DNA of 64,000 nucleotides from Halochromatium glycolicum. Its GTDB lineage: Bacteria; Pseudomonadota; Gammaproteobacteria; Chromatiales; Chromatiaceae. Under the pieces are notes generated by a model. That model did not search any database. It had not been told where the DNA came from and saw nothing but the letters and a program-made list of their open reading frames with translations. The position numbers and the translations under genes were made by a program. The first letter of the stretch is position 1; each line of letters opens with the position of its first letter. The DNA lies in contig NZ_NRSJ01000041.1 of NCBI RefSeq assembly GCF_016584085.1, forward strand, positions 1 to 64,000. Reading direction: 5' to 3'. Shown here in pieces: positions 8,743 through 17,324 of this stretch.

Positions 8743-9749
8743 CGCAGCACCGGCAGCGCCGAACCGCTGAGCTCGGCGAGGGTGGTCGCGAAGGCTGCTC
8801 CGAGCCGTTCCGCGAAGCGGTCAAGTAGATCGCGCTCCTGGCTGTAGTCGACAACCTCCTCGACGCCGATGATCTCACGGGCGACATAGCCCGGACTGCC
8901 AAGCCCGTCACTAAGGCCCAGATCCACACTCTCCTCACCGGTCCAGAACAGGCCGCTGAACAGCTCCTCGCCGCCCTTCAACCGATCGCCCCGCCCTTCC
9001 TTGACGGCGTTGATGAACTGTTGGTGGAGGTTGTCGAGCAGCCCTTGGAGGAACTCGCGATCCTGCTCTTCCAGTTGCGAGAATGGGTCCAGGATGCCCT
9101 TGTGCTCGCCGGCGGTGATCAGCCGGCGCTCGATCCCAAGCTCATCGAGCGCGCGTTGGAAGCCGAAGCTGTCGAGCCGCACGCCGATCGAGCCGATCAG
9201 GGTCGCCTGGTCGACATAGATGGCATCGGCGGCGCTGGCAATGTAGTAGGCACCGGATGCACAGACATCGGAGGCGACCGCATAGAGCGGCTTATCCGGA
9301 TACTTCTCGCGCAGGCGCCCGATCTCGTCGTAGACGTAGCCCGCCTGGACCGGGCTGCCGCCGGGGCTATTGATGCGCACCAGCACGGCCTTCGACTTGT
9401 CCGCCTCGAAGGCCTTGCGCAAACCTTTAACGATATTGTCAGCGCTCGCCTCGGTCTTGGGTGCGATCAGCCCGTCGATCTCGACCAAGGCCGTATGCGA
9501 CGTCGCAGCGCCAACCGACTTGCCGACGCCGTCCATCATCAGCGTGATCGAGAGCAGGATCAGATAGGCCAGGACGCCGAACTTGAGTATCAGCCCCCAG
9601 CGGCGTGAGCGCCTTTGGTGAGCCAGGAACTCGGCCGCGAGCCGGTTGATCAATGCGCGTTCCCATTCCGGGTTTTCCGGATCGGGCATCTGCGAACGTT
9701 TGACGATGTCGTCCCGCTTCCAGCGGGTAATCCATCTCGGTAGCTTCAT
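8739..9749 (-). CDS. sppA: Signal peptide peptidase SppA (36K type)
   Basis: A 336-residue membrane-anchored serine protease of the short SppA type. The ATG at 9747-9749 follows GGGAG at good spacing. A single transmembrane helix (about residues 55-75, LKFGVLAYLILLSITLMM) follows a basic cytoplasmic N-terminus. The catalytic serine is in VCASGAYYIAS and the lysine in AGEHKGILDP, giving the Ser-Lys dyad known in the family; INSPGGSP and ATLIGSIGV are also present. Role: degradation of cleaved signal peptides in the inner membrane. It converges on jetD with overlapping stop codons. Confidence 0.93.
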   Translation of the reverse strand: MKLPRWITRWKRDDIVKRSQMPDPENPEWERALINRLAAEFLAHQRRSRRWGLILKFGVLAYLILLSITLMMDGVGKSVGAATSHTALVEIDGLIAPKTEASADNIVKGLRKAFEADKSKAVLVRINSPGGSPVQAGYVYDEIGRLREKYPDKPLYAVASDVCASGAYYIASAADAIYVDQATLIGSIGVRLDSFGFQRALDELGIERRLITAGEHKGILDPFSQLEEQDREFLQGLLDNLHQQFINAVKEGRGDRLKGGEELFSGLFWTGEESVDLGLSDGLGSPGYVAREIIGVEEVVDYSQERDLLDRFAERLGAAFATTLAELSGSALPVLR

Positions 9750-9831
9750 GCAGCAGGCTCCCACAGGGAAGATAGAGATCCTGGGCCAAGGCCAAGCCCA
9801 GCGTTTGAAGGTTCAACTCGGCGCCCGATGC

Positions 9832-10548
9832 TCAGACCAGTAGCCAATCGCTGAGCACCTTGAGCGAGGGGGCACAGGCGAGCGGTCCATGGGCCAGCAA
9901 CCGTTCGGCGGGCTGAGTCCCGTAGCCGACGGCTAAGGCCCGGACGCCAGCATTGTTCGCCATCAGCAGGTCATATTCGGTGTCGCCGATCATCAGGGTC
10001 GCATCGGCGCTGGCCCCGAGTTCATCCATCAGTTCGAACAGCATCGTCGGATTCGGTTTCGAGAAGGTGTCCTCGGCAGTGCGGGTCGCATGGAAGTATC
10101 GCTGCAATCCGCTTTGCTCCAGCGCCTGATCGAGGCCAGCCCGGCTCTTGCCCGTCGCGACCGCAAGGAGATCGCCGCGCGCATGGAGCGCCTCGACCAA
10201 CGCCGCCGCGCCCTCGAAGAGCGGGGTCGGCGTGCGGTTTGCCGAGAGGTAATGATAGCGGTAGCGCGCGATCAGCTCATCGAGCGCCTCGTCACGCGCG
10301 ACCCCGGGGAGGCGCCGCATCGCCTCGTCGAGCCCGAGACCAATGACCTCGCGCACAGCGGCGGCCGGCGGCGGCTCGCGCCCCAGTTCGCCGAAGGCGG
10401 CCTGCATGCTGGCGACGATGCGGCCTTCGGAGTCCATCAGGGTGCCATCCCAGTCGAACACGATGAGCTCAAAATCGGCCAACTCAGGCGCTGGCGCTGG
10501 CGCTGGCGCTGGCTCTGGCTCTGGCGCTGGGCTGTCAGGGCTGTACAA
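9832..10548 (-). CDS. HAD-IA hydrolase (phosphoglycolate phosphatase-like)
   Basis: A roughly 238-residue haloacid-dehalogenase phosphatase. Motif I is FDWDGTLMDSE, motif II lies in VATGKSR, the lysine is in FSKPNP, and motif IV is MIGDTEYDLLMA. The cap region fits the Gph/PgmB branch; the substrate cannot be told from sequence. No ATG is available upstream of motif I. A TTG at 10546-10548, three bases past the rluC stop and preceded by GAGG, is the best start, coupling it to rluC. The N-terminus carries an APEPEPAPAPAPAPE stretch from 6-base tandem repeats. Confidence 0.85.
   Translation of the reverse strand: MYSPDSPAPEPEPAPAPAPAPELADFELIVFDWDGTLMDSEGRIVASMQAAFGELGREPPPAAAVREVIGLGLDEAMRRLPGVARDEALDELIARYRYHYLSANRTPTPLFEGAAALVEALHARGDLLAVATGKSRAGLDQALEQSGLQRYFHATRTAEDTFSKPNPTMLFELMDELGASADATLMIGDTEYDLLMANNAGVRALAVGYGTQPAERLLAHGPLACAPSLKVLSDWLLV
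10487..10528 (-). repeat. 6-bp tandem array in HAD hydrolase N-terminus
   Basis: Seven copies of GGCGCT/GGCTCT (plus-strand reading) encode an alternating Ala/Glu-Pro linker just before the first HAD motif. Confidence 0.85.
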
Positions 10549-10550
10549 GA

Positions 10551-11867
10551 TTAGTCCTCGAGCTTCTCCAGCAGGGCGGTCAGGTCCGCGGGCAGCGGCG
10601 CCGCGACCTCGACCATTGGTGCATCGTCGCGGGGTCGAAAGCTCAGGGCCGCGGCATGCAAAAACAAGCGTTTCAATCCCAGCACGCGCAGCCGCTCGTT
10701 GTCGAGGGTGTCGCCATACTTGGGGTCCCCGGCCACAGCGGCACCGAGATGGGCGGCGTGAACCCGGATCTGATGGGTGCGTCCGGTATCGAGCTCGGCC
10801 TCCACGAGCGTCCAAGCACCGAAGCGCTGGCGGGAACGAAACCAGGTCCGAGAGGGCTTGCCCTGGACCGGATCGACACGGACCACGCGCTCGCCGCCGC
10901 GCAGCCGGTTGGTCGCCAAGGGCGCATCGATCTCGGTCTCGGGCTGCGGCAGTGGGCCGCAGAGCAGCGCCGCGTAACGCTTGCGCACCGTCCCGTCGCG
11001 CAGCTGTGCATGCAAACGCCGAAGGGCGCTGCGGCGCTTGCTGATCAGCAGGCAGCCGGAGGTGTCGCGGTCCAGACGGTGGACCAATTCGAGCTCGGCA
11101 CCTGGGCGCATCGCCCGCAAGGTCTCGATGACACCGCGGCTGATGCCGCTACCGCCATGGACGGCGAGCCCGGCCGGTTTGTCGAGCACCAGCAGCTGCT
11201 CGTCCTCATAGAGCACGGCCTGGTCGAGGCGTTCCTGAAGCTGAGCGGACGGCGGCACTGTTTCGCCCTGCTCCGGGCGGCGCAGTGGCGGCAGCCGGAT
11301 CTGATCACCGGCCTCGAGCCGTTGCGCAGGCCGGGCGCGCCCTTTGTTGACGCGGATCTCGCCGCGGCGCAGGAGCCGATAGACGAGACTGCGCGGCACG
11401 CCCTTGAGCCGTCCGAGCAGAAAGTTGTCCAATCGTTGGCCAGCAGCATCGGCTGATGCTGTCACGACCTCCACCCTATTGCCAGAGGCGGCAGATTTGG
11501 CCCCGGGTTTGGCCCCGGGTTTGGCCCCGAATTTGGCACCAGATTCGGCCGACGTTGACACCGTTCCGGCCACGGGCCTGTCCTCCCGTCGAACAGGCCG
11601 CGTCGAAGCGCGCTTGACGCCAGGGGCTTTTGAAGACGAAGCGGACGAACGGCGCTTGATCTGCGCCTGCGCTGCAGCCGCCTTATCGGATCGCGATCGG
11701 CCTCGGGGCGGGCTGTCGTCGGTCCGCTTCGGCCGGTGCCGTTTGGAGGGGATTTTCAAGGTCAATTGCCGGTATTGATAAAGCTTGCTAGCATCTAAGA
11801 CTTGTGCTGAAGGCTGTGACGTCTGCTCGATGCAGGCATCGTATGCAACGGAGGAGGAGCGGCACAA
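10551..11867 (-). CDS. rluC: 23S rRNA pseudouridine synthase RluC
   Basis: The C-terminal 300 residues are a RluC/RluD-type synthase: an S4 RNA-binding domain (GQRLDNFLLGRLKGVPRSLVYRLLRRGEIRVNKGR, about 142-180) and a catalytic domain with HRLDRDTSG carrying the active aspartate, followed by RTHQIRVHAAH. RluC modifies 23S rRNA U955, U2504 and U2580 in E. coli. Divergence from rne matches the E. coli arrangement. As drawn the protein is 438 residues, with about 130 basic, low-complexity N-terminal residues including GAKP repeats; the true start may be downstream, near the VEVVTASADAAG segment. The start is uncertain, the function is not. Confidence 0.9.
   Translation of the reverse strand: MCRSSSVAYDACIEQTSQPSAQVLDASKLYQYRQLTLKIPSKRHRPKRTDDSPPRGRSRSDKAAAAQAQIKRRSSASSSKAPGVKRASTRPVRREDRPVAGTVSTSAESGAKFGAKPGAKPGAKSAASGNRVEVVTASADAAGQRLDNFLLGRLKGVPRSLVYRLLRRGEIRVNKGRARPAQRLEAGDQIRLPPLRRPEQGETVPPSAQLQERLDQAVLYEDEQLLVLDKPAGLAVHGGSGISRGVIETLRAMRPGAELELVHRLDRDTSGCLLISKRRSALRRLHAQLRDGTVRKRYAALLCGPLPQPETEIDAPLATNRLRGGERVVRVDPVQGKPSRTWFRSRQRFGAWTLVEAELDTGRTHQIRVHAAHLGAAVAGDPKYGDTLDNERLRVLGLKRLFLHAAALSFRPRDDAPMVEVAAPLPADLTALLEKLED
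11496..11550 (-). repeat. 12-bp tandem array in rluC N-terminal extension
   Basis: About four and a half units of TTTGGCCCCGGG and variants (plus-strand reading), encoding repeated GAKP/GAKF on the minus strand. Confidence 0.85.
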
Positions 11868-12413
11868 AACAGGTACGTCGCCGGCTGGAAAGGGACCCCG
11901 GCCTGATCCCTAGCTCGATTCCATATGAAGTCGAGCAACGGGCGACCTTCTCGGGACTCGGCCCTTTGGGTTGGCACGATCAAGCAAGAACGACCAAAAC
12001 GCCCTGCCCTTCAGGCCAGAGCCGACGAACCGGTGGGCAGCTTGCCCATATTATCGCGCATCGCAATACCAGGATGACAGCCGTTCACCCTGGGCCGACT
12101 CGGGACCGCGTCGGCCGGCGCACTCTGCAGATCTTCTCCTCCCAACCGGTTTCGGCGAGCATCAGCCGTCTGCTGATGGCTCGACAGGGTCCTGTGCACC
12201 TCAGTGCCGGGCACCAAAGATCAAACAAGAGCGCGTGCCCATGGCATGCCAGCGGCGCAAGACGAGGCGTCTGCTCAGCGCGAATCGCGCGCGGGCGGGG
12301 CTTGCCCTGGCACCCTGAGCGCGGCGGCGCAGGGAGCCGCTTGCGCGCGCCTCCGCAACCGAGACGGCTCGGCCGGAACGCGCCTCGCGCCAAGGCGAGA
12401 GAATTGAGACACG
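11868..12413. promoter_or_regulatory. Divergent rluC-rne intergenic region (probable long rne leader)
   Basis: 546 bases separate the rluC and rne starts. In E. coli the rne messenger has a leader of over 300 bases through which RNase E controls its own decay, and a similar length is available here. I can see GC-rich self-complementary stretches near 12300-12380, but I cannot assign the E. coli hairpins or promoter boxes with confidence. No credible gene is present. Confidence 0.4.
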
Positions 12414-15400
12414 ATGAAAAGAATGCTGATCAACGCAACTCAACCGGAAGAGTTGCGGGTGGCCATCGTTGACGGCCAGCAACTCTACAATCTGGATATC
12501 GAGAGTCCCGGTCGCGAACAGAAGAAGGCCAACGTCTACAAGGGCACCATCACCCGGGTCGAGCCGAGCCTGGAGGCGGCCTTCGTCGATTACGGCTCGG
12601 ACCGTCACGGCTTCCTGCCACTGAAGGAGATCGCACGCGGCTATTTCCGCCAGGACGCGCCCAAGCCCGGCACCCGCGCCAGCATCAAGGAGCTGATCAA
12701 GGAAGGCCAGCAGGTCATGGTTCAGATCGACAAGGAGGAGCGCGGCAACAAGGGCGCCGCGCTCACCACCTTCATCTCGCTGGCCGGCCGCTATCTGGTC
12801 CTGATGCCGAACAATCCGCGTGCAGGCGGGGTCTCGCGCCGGATCGAGGGGACCGACCGCTCCGAATTGCGCGAGGTATTGAGCCAGCTCGAGCTGCCCG
12901 AGGACATGGGCTTGATCGTGCGCACCGCCGGCGTCGGCAAGAACGTCGAGGAACTGCAGTGGGACCTGAACTACCTGCTGCAGCTCTGGGATGCGATCAA
13001 GACCTCGGGCGAGGAGCGCAAGGCGCCGTTCCTGATCTATCAGGAGAGCGACGTCATCATCCGCTCGATGCGCGACCACCTGCGCGCCGACATCGGCGAG
13101 ATCGTCGTCGATGATCCCAAGGTCTATCAGAAGGCCGAGGTGTTCATGCGGCAGGTGATGCCGCAGAACCTGAAAAAGCTGCGGCTCTATCAGGATGAGG
13201 TGCCACTGTTCACCCGCTACCAGATCGAGAGCCAGATCGAATCGGTGTTCCAGCGCGAGGTGCGCCTGCCTTCCGGCGGATCGCTGGTGATCGACCAGGG
13301 CGAGGCGCTGACCTCGATCGACATCAACTCCGCTCGCGCGACCAAGGGCGCCGACATCGAGGAGACCGCCCTCAATACGAACCTCGAGGCCGCCGACGAG
13401 ATTGCCCGCCAATTGCGGCTGCGCGACCTCGGCGGGCTGTTCGTGATCGACTTCATCGACATGACGCCGGCGAAGAACCAGCGCGAGGTCGAGAACCGGC
13501 TGCGCGATGCGCTCAAGCACGATCGCGCCCGGGTGCAGGTCGCCCGCATCTCACGCTTCGGCCTGCTGGAGATGTCGCGCCAGCGGTTACGGCCGTCGCT
13601 CGGCGAATCGAGCCAGCTCGTGTGCCCGCGCTGCAAAGGCCAAGGGACGATCCGCGGCGTCGAATCGTTGGCGCTCTCGGTCCTGCGCATCGTCGAGGAG
13701 GAGGCGATGAAGGACCGCACCGCGCGCATCCTCGCCCAGCTCCCGGTCGAGGTCGCGACCTTCCTGCTCAACGAGAAGCGGCGCCAGATCCTGCAGATCG
13801 AGGAGCGGCAGAAGGTCGATGTGGTGCTGATCCCAAACCGCCACATGGAGACACCGGACTTCGAGATCGAGCGCATCCGGGCCCAGGATTCCGAGCGCCT
13901 TGCCGAGGGCGAGCTCAGCTACGATCTCGCCGCCCGTCCGTTGGACACCGAGCCAGCCTTCGCGCGGCCGCATAGCATCCCCAGAGCAGAGGAGCCCGCG
14001 GTCAAGGCGCTGGCGCCGTCGATGCCCGCTCCGCAACGCGAGACCGCGAGCGATGAGGATGCCGCCTCCTCGATGCCTGAGGTCAGTGCCCGCGAGCAGG
14101 GACGGCGGACCGAGAGCGTGCTCAAGCGCATCTGGACCACGCTGTTTGCGATTCCGGCCGATGAAGCGCTTCCTGGCGAGCACTCATCGACCGACGACAG
14201 TGACTCGAAAGGACCGAGCTCGGGGGGTGAGCGAGACCGGACAGCATCATCGGACAGGCGCGGCCCCCGGAATGGAAACGCCCGAAATGGTCAGTCAGGG
14301 CGCGACCAGCGCAGCGAACGCCGTCCGCGTCGCTCCAATGGGGCCGAAGGCGGCAGCAGCAACGGGACCGCGACGAGCGAGCGCCGCGAGCAGGAGCCGA
14401 CCAAGTCCAAGCAGGCGACGAGCACCAAGCCGACAGCCGGCCAACAGAGCACAAGCGAGTCCAGCTCTGGACAGGGCAATGGCGCCGGTCAAGGGTCGAA
14501 TCAGTCGCGTCGCAGCAGCTCGAGGCGCGGTTCGCGAGGCGGGCGCGGTCGCCGCAGCCAACAGGGTGGCGAGGCGGCCAGCTCGGCCAATAACGCGACA
14601 GGCAACGCGACAAACAACGCGACAAACAACGCGACAAACAACGCGACAGGCAACGCGACAGGCGAGGTCGCGAACGGGAGCAGAAAGCCTGCCAAGAAGG
14701 GCAATGACGCGAATGACGGCGGTCAGTCCTCGGCCACCGCGGCTGAGGCCTCACCGAGATCGAAGGCGCTCGTCGCAACCTCGGGCAGCGACGCGGCGAA
14801 GGGCGCCAGTCAGGACCGCGCCGAGCAAGGCCCCCGCCGGCAAACTGATACGGTTACCGAGGGATCGCCGACTAAACAGCCCTCGGGTCAGAAGGCTACG
14901 GCCGGCGAGACAGGTGATCAGAATGGTCGGCAGGCCCCGGTCTCTGGTCCTTCATCGGCCTCAGTGCCGGCTGAAGGCAAGAGCGAAGCGACCAGCGACC
15001 GGGCGGATCAGGGTACGGGAGGGGGCGATCCCCAGGTCCAGGCCTCGCCCAGCGGCGACGACAAGCCATCGAGCCGCTCCCGTTCGAGTCGCCGTCGGCG
15101 GGGCGGTCGCGGCCGGCGGCGCAGCGACAGCAGTGGCGGCGAGACCGGAACCGAGGCCAGCCACGGTGACGACGTGCCGGCGCAGGGTGCAGCGCAACCG
15201 ACCCCTTCCCCCGCCCCGGAGGCAAGCGATCGCCCCGCGGCGTCCAAGGCCGTGAGCAGTGCGAACGAGCAACGAGCTGAGACGCCATCTCCGGAGGAAG
15301 CAGCTCCGGAAAAGGTATCCCCAGAGAGGGCACACCCAGAGAAGGAAAGCCCAGAGAAGGCGCATCCTGAGAGGCCACACCCTGAGAAAACAGCTCCAGA

Positions 15401-15818
15401 GCAGCCACTCTCAGAGGCGCCAGTCTCAGAGGGGCCATCGGCGACCTCGCCCGCAGCCGACAAGGCGAGCGCAGCGACCACCCCGGCAGCGGTGGTCGCT
15501 GAGGCCAAGCCGCACGATCACGAGGCGTCGCCGCAGGGCCCTGCTTCCAAGTCTATCGAGGCAGACACTGAGCAGACCCCGGCGCCGAGTTCAACGGCTG
15601 CGACGTCGGAGCACAGCGATAGTGATACCAAAGGTCCCGCGCCCGATCGCGCCGAAGCGCGAGCGCCCGAGACGCGTTCGGCGCCGACCCAGTCAAAGGC
15701 TCAATCGAGGGTCGAGGCGGACTCATCAACGCCGGGCCAAGACAACCCGGCGCCTTCGAATGGCCAGGGCACCCAGGATGAGGACGTCCGCTCGAGCCGT
15801 TCCGTTCAATCCTCCTGA
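12414..15818 (+). CDS. rne: Ribonuclease E
   Basis: An 1134-residue RNase E. The N-terminal catalytic half (about 1-510) shows MKRMLINATQPEELRVAIVD, the S1 domain (KANVYKGTITRVEPSLEAAFVDYG), the DNase I-like region with SIDINSA and FVIDFIDM carrying the two metal-binding aspartates, and the zinc-link CPRCKG. The C-terminal half (about 520-1134) is a disordered scaffold: an Arg-rich segment, then Asn-Ala-Thr repeats (from 14589) and ten pentapeptide PE repeats (from 15288). In relatives this region binds RNA and degradosome partners; I cannot recognise defined partner sites. Role: essential mRNA decay and rRNA/tRNA processing. The ATG at 12414 matches the family N-terminus. Confidence 0.96.
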   Translation: MKRMLINATQPEELRVAIVDGQQLYNLDIESPGREQKKANVYKGTITRVEPSLEAAFVDYGSDRHGFLPLKEIARGYFRQDAPKPGTRASIKELIKEGQQVMVQIDKEERGNKGAALTTFISLAGRYLVLMPNNPRAGGVSRRIEGTDRSELREVLSQLELPEDMGLIVRTAGVGKNVEELQWDLNYLLQLWDAIKTSGEERKAPFLIYQESDVIIRSMRDHLRADIGEIVVDDPKVYQKAEVFMRQVMPQNLKKLRLYQDEVPLFTRYQIESQIESVFQREVRLPSGGSLVIDQGEALTSIDINSARATKGADIEETALNTNLEAADEIARQLRLRDLGGLFVIDFIDMTPAKNQREVENRLRDALKHDRARVQVARISRFGLLEMSRQRLRPSLGESSQLVCPRCKGQGTIRGVESLALSVLRIVEEEAMKDRTARILAQLPVEVATFLLNEKRRQILQIEERQKVDVVLIPNRHMETPDFEIERIRAQDSERLAEGELSYDLAARPLDTEPAFARPHSIPRAEEPAVKALAPSMPAPQRETASDEDAASSMPEVSAREQGRRTESVLKRIWTTLFAIPADEALPGEHSSTDDSDSKGPSSGGERDRTASSDRRGPRNGNARNGQSGRDQRSERRPRRSNGAEGGSSNGTATSERREQEPTKSKQATSTKPTAGQQSTSESSSGQGNGAGQGSNQSRRSSSRRGSRGGRGRRSQQGGEAASSANNATGNATNNATNNATNNATGNATGEVANGSRKPAKKGNDANDGGQSSATAAEASPRSKALVATSGSDAAKGASQDRAEQGPRRQTDTVTEGSPTKQPSGQKATAGETGDQNGRQAPVSGPSSASVPAEGKSEATSDRADQGTGGGDPQVQASPSGDDKPSSRSRSSRRRRGGRGRRRSDSSGGETGTEASHGDDVPAQGAAQPTPSPAPEASDRPAASKAVSSANEQRAETPSPEEAAPEKVSPERAHPEKESPEKAHPERPHPEKTAPEQPLSEAPVSEGPSATSPAADKASAATTPAAVVAEAKPHDHEASPQGPASKSIEADTEQTPAPSSTAATSEHSDSDTKGPAPDRAEARAPETRSAPTQSKAQSRVEADSSTPGQDNPAPSNGQGTQDEDVRSSRSVQSS
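14589..14660 (+). repeat. 12-bp tandem array in rne
   Basis: Six near-identical 12-base units (AACAACGCGACA and variants) encode N-N-A-T / G-N-A-T repeats in the RNase E tail. Confidence 0.9.
15288..15437 (+). repeat. 15-bp tandem array in rne C-terminal tail
   Basis: Ten 15-base units encode pentapeptides such as SPEEA, APEKV, SPERA, HPEKE and HPERP, with later units drifting to LSEAP and VSEGP. Unit length and type match the jetC array. Confidence 0.88.
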
Positions 15819-15837
15819 GGGGCCGCTTGATCGATGT

Positions 15838-15868
15838 CGCGCCCGCGCCCCTGCCGGGCCCGGGCGCG
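15838..15868 (+). terminator. Possible rne terminator hairpin
   Basis: CGCGCCCG (15838-15845) pairs with CGGGCGCG (15861-15868), with further GC pairing inside the loop, 20 bases past the rne stop. Only a weak T-rich stretch follows, so termination efficiency is uncertain. Confidence 0.5.
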
Positions 15869-15916
15869 GATCAGGGCATTTCGGTTTGATCGATGCCTGA
15901 GGTACCATGACGTGCT

Positions 15917-15939
15917 GACAAGCGTTCAAAACGCTTGTC
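15917..15939. promoter_or_regulatory. Perfect 10-bp inverted repeat upstream of sulfotransferase cassette
   Basis: GACAAGCGTT, a CAA loop, then AACGCTTGTC form a perfect hairpin. No T-tract follows. It could be an operator or a second terminator for rne; its position about 130 bases before the next start favours neither clearly. Confidence 0.4.
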
Positions 15940-16067
15940 GTCTAGTCCGACCCGCGAATCACTCGGGCATCCTCGTTGCCGCCTACCTGTGAGCGTTCGA
16001 GGCATCCTTCTTGATCGTCCGCTGCCACGCTCGGCAACATCCAACGCAGAGGCTGATCCTGCCTGCC

Positions 16068-17324
16068 ATGTTTGAGCTCTTTCTGATCTCGACCAAGCGC
16101 TTTATTGGTCTCTTGGTATCGAGCCTGACGCGCTCACCCGATGGTCAGGCCTCGTTGCGCCCGCGGCGCGTGCTCGTCATGCTCGCATTCCTGCCGGTCT
16201 TCGCTGTTGCTCAAGGCCTGCATTGGCTCGGCTTCCTGCTCGATGATCTCTTCTTCCGCGGGTGGCGGCGCGTCTCGATCGATGAGCCCGTGTTCGTCCT
16301 GGGCGTTCCACGGAGCGGCACGACTCGCCTGCATCAGGTCTTGGCCCAAGACGAGCAGTTCACGACCTTCCGCACCTGGGAATGCCTGTTTGCACCTTCG
16401 GTCACTCAGCGTCTGTTCTTCCTGGGGCTGGCGCGGATCGATCGCCTCATCGGTTCGCCCGGCGCAAAGCTCGTGGGCTGGGTGGAGCGACGCGCGTTCG
16501 CCGGGCTCGACGATGTCCATCCGATGGGACTGACAACGCCGGAAGAAGACTACTTCGCGCTGATGCCGGCGCTCTCGTGTTTCATCCTTGCGCTGCCCTT
16601 CCCCGGTTTCGAGCACATCTGGCGCGTCGGCCGGTTCGATGCTGACCTACCCGAACGCGAGCGGGAACGGTTGTTGGATTTCTATGAGAGTTGTCTGAAG
16701 CGCCATCTCTACGTCCACGGCCCCTCGACGCGGCTGCTGTCGAAGAATGCGGCGTTCGCGTCCTGGGCTCAAAGCCTGGCTCGGCGCTTTCCGGACGCCC
16801 GCTTCATCGTCAGTCTGCGGGACCCCGTCGAGACGGTCCCCTCGCAGCTCAGCTCGATCGGCTCCGGACTCGCGTTCTTCGGTGTCCCTGCCAACAGCGA
16901 GCCGGTGCGGCAACGGCTGACCGCGCAGCTCGCGTTCTACTACGAGAACCTCGATCGGTTGCGCGAACAGCTACCAGAACGGCGTCATGCCGCATTGGGG
17001 ATGCAGGCGCTGCGCTCTGGGCTCGGTGAACTGATCACAGCGATCTATGCCCGGTTCGAGCTACCACTATCACCGGCCTTCGCAAAGGTGCTCGCGCAAG
17101 AGGACGGACGGGCGCGACGCTACCAGAGCACTCACCGTTACAGCCTCGAGCAGTTCGGTCTGAGCTCGGCAGGCCTTTGCGAGCGCTTTGCGACCGCCTA
17201 TCGTCATCCGGTGCTCGCTGCCGCGGTTCCGGCCACTGCGGACAGGGAACAGTACTCAGCGCCGCCGGTCGTGGATCACTCGGTCGTGGACCATAGGATC
17301 ACGGACGGAGGCGCATCATGTTGA
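16068..17324 (+). CDS. PAPS-dependent sulfotransferase family protein
   Basis: A roughly 418-residue sulfotransferase. The 5'-phosphosulfate-binding loop is VLGVPRSGTTRLHQ (about residues 76-89), and the 3'-phosphate motif is in RFIVSLRDPVETVPS. An N-terminal hydrophobic stretch (LVMLAFLPVFAVAQGLHWLGFLL) suggests membrane association. ATG 16068 gives a plausible N-terminus; a TTG at 16011 is the alternative. The end shows a short duplicated VVDH stretch. The stop overlaps the next gene, which begins at 17318. Acceptor substrate unknown; company of a glycosyltransferase and a deacetylase suggests a glycan or glycolipid. Confidence 0.82.
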   Translation: MFELFLISTKRFIGLLVSSLTRSPDGQASLRPRRVLVMLAFLPVFAVAQGLHWLGFLLDDLFFRGWRRVSIDEPVFVLGVPRSGTTRLHQVLAQDEQFTTFRTWECLFAPSVTQRLFFLGLARIDRLIGSPGAKLVGWVERRAFAGLDDVHPMGLTTPEEDYFALMPALSCFILALPFPGFEHIWRVGRFDADLPERERERLLDFYESCLKRHLYVHGPSTRLLSKNAAFASWAQSLARRFPDARFIVSLRDPVETVPSQLSSIGSGLAFFGVPANSEPVRQRLTAQLAFYYENLDRLREQLPERRHAALGMQALRSGLGELITAIYARFELPLSPAFAKVLAQEDGRARRYQSTHRYSLEQFGLSSAGLCERFATAYRHPVLAAAVPATADREQYSAPPVVDHSVVDHRITDGGASC

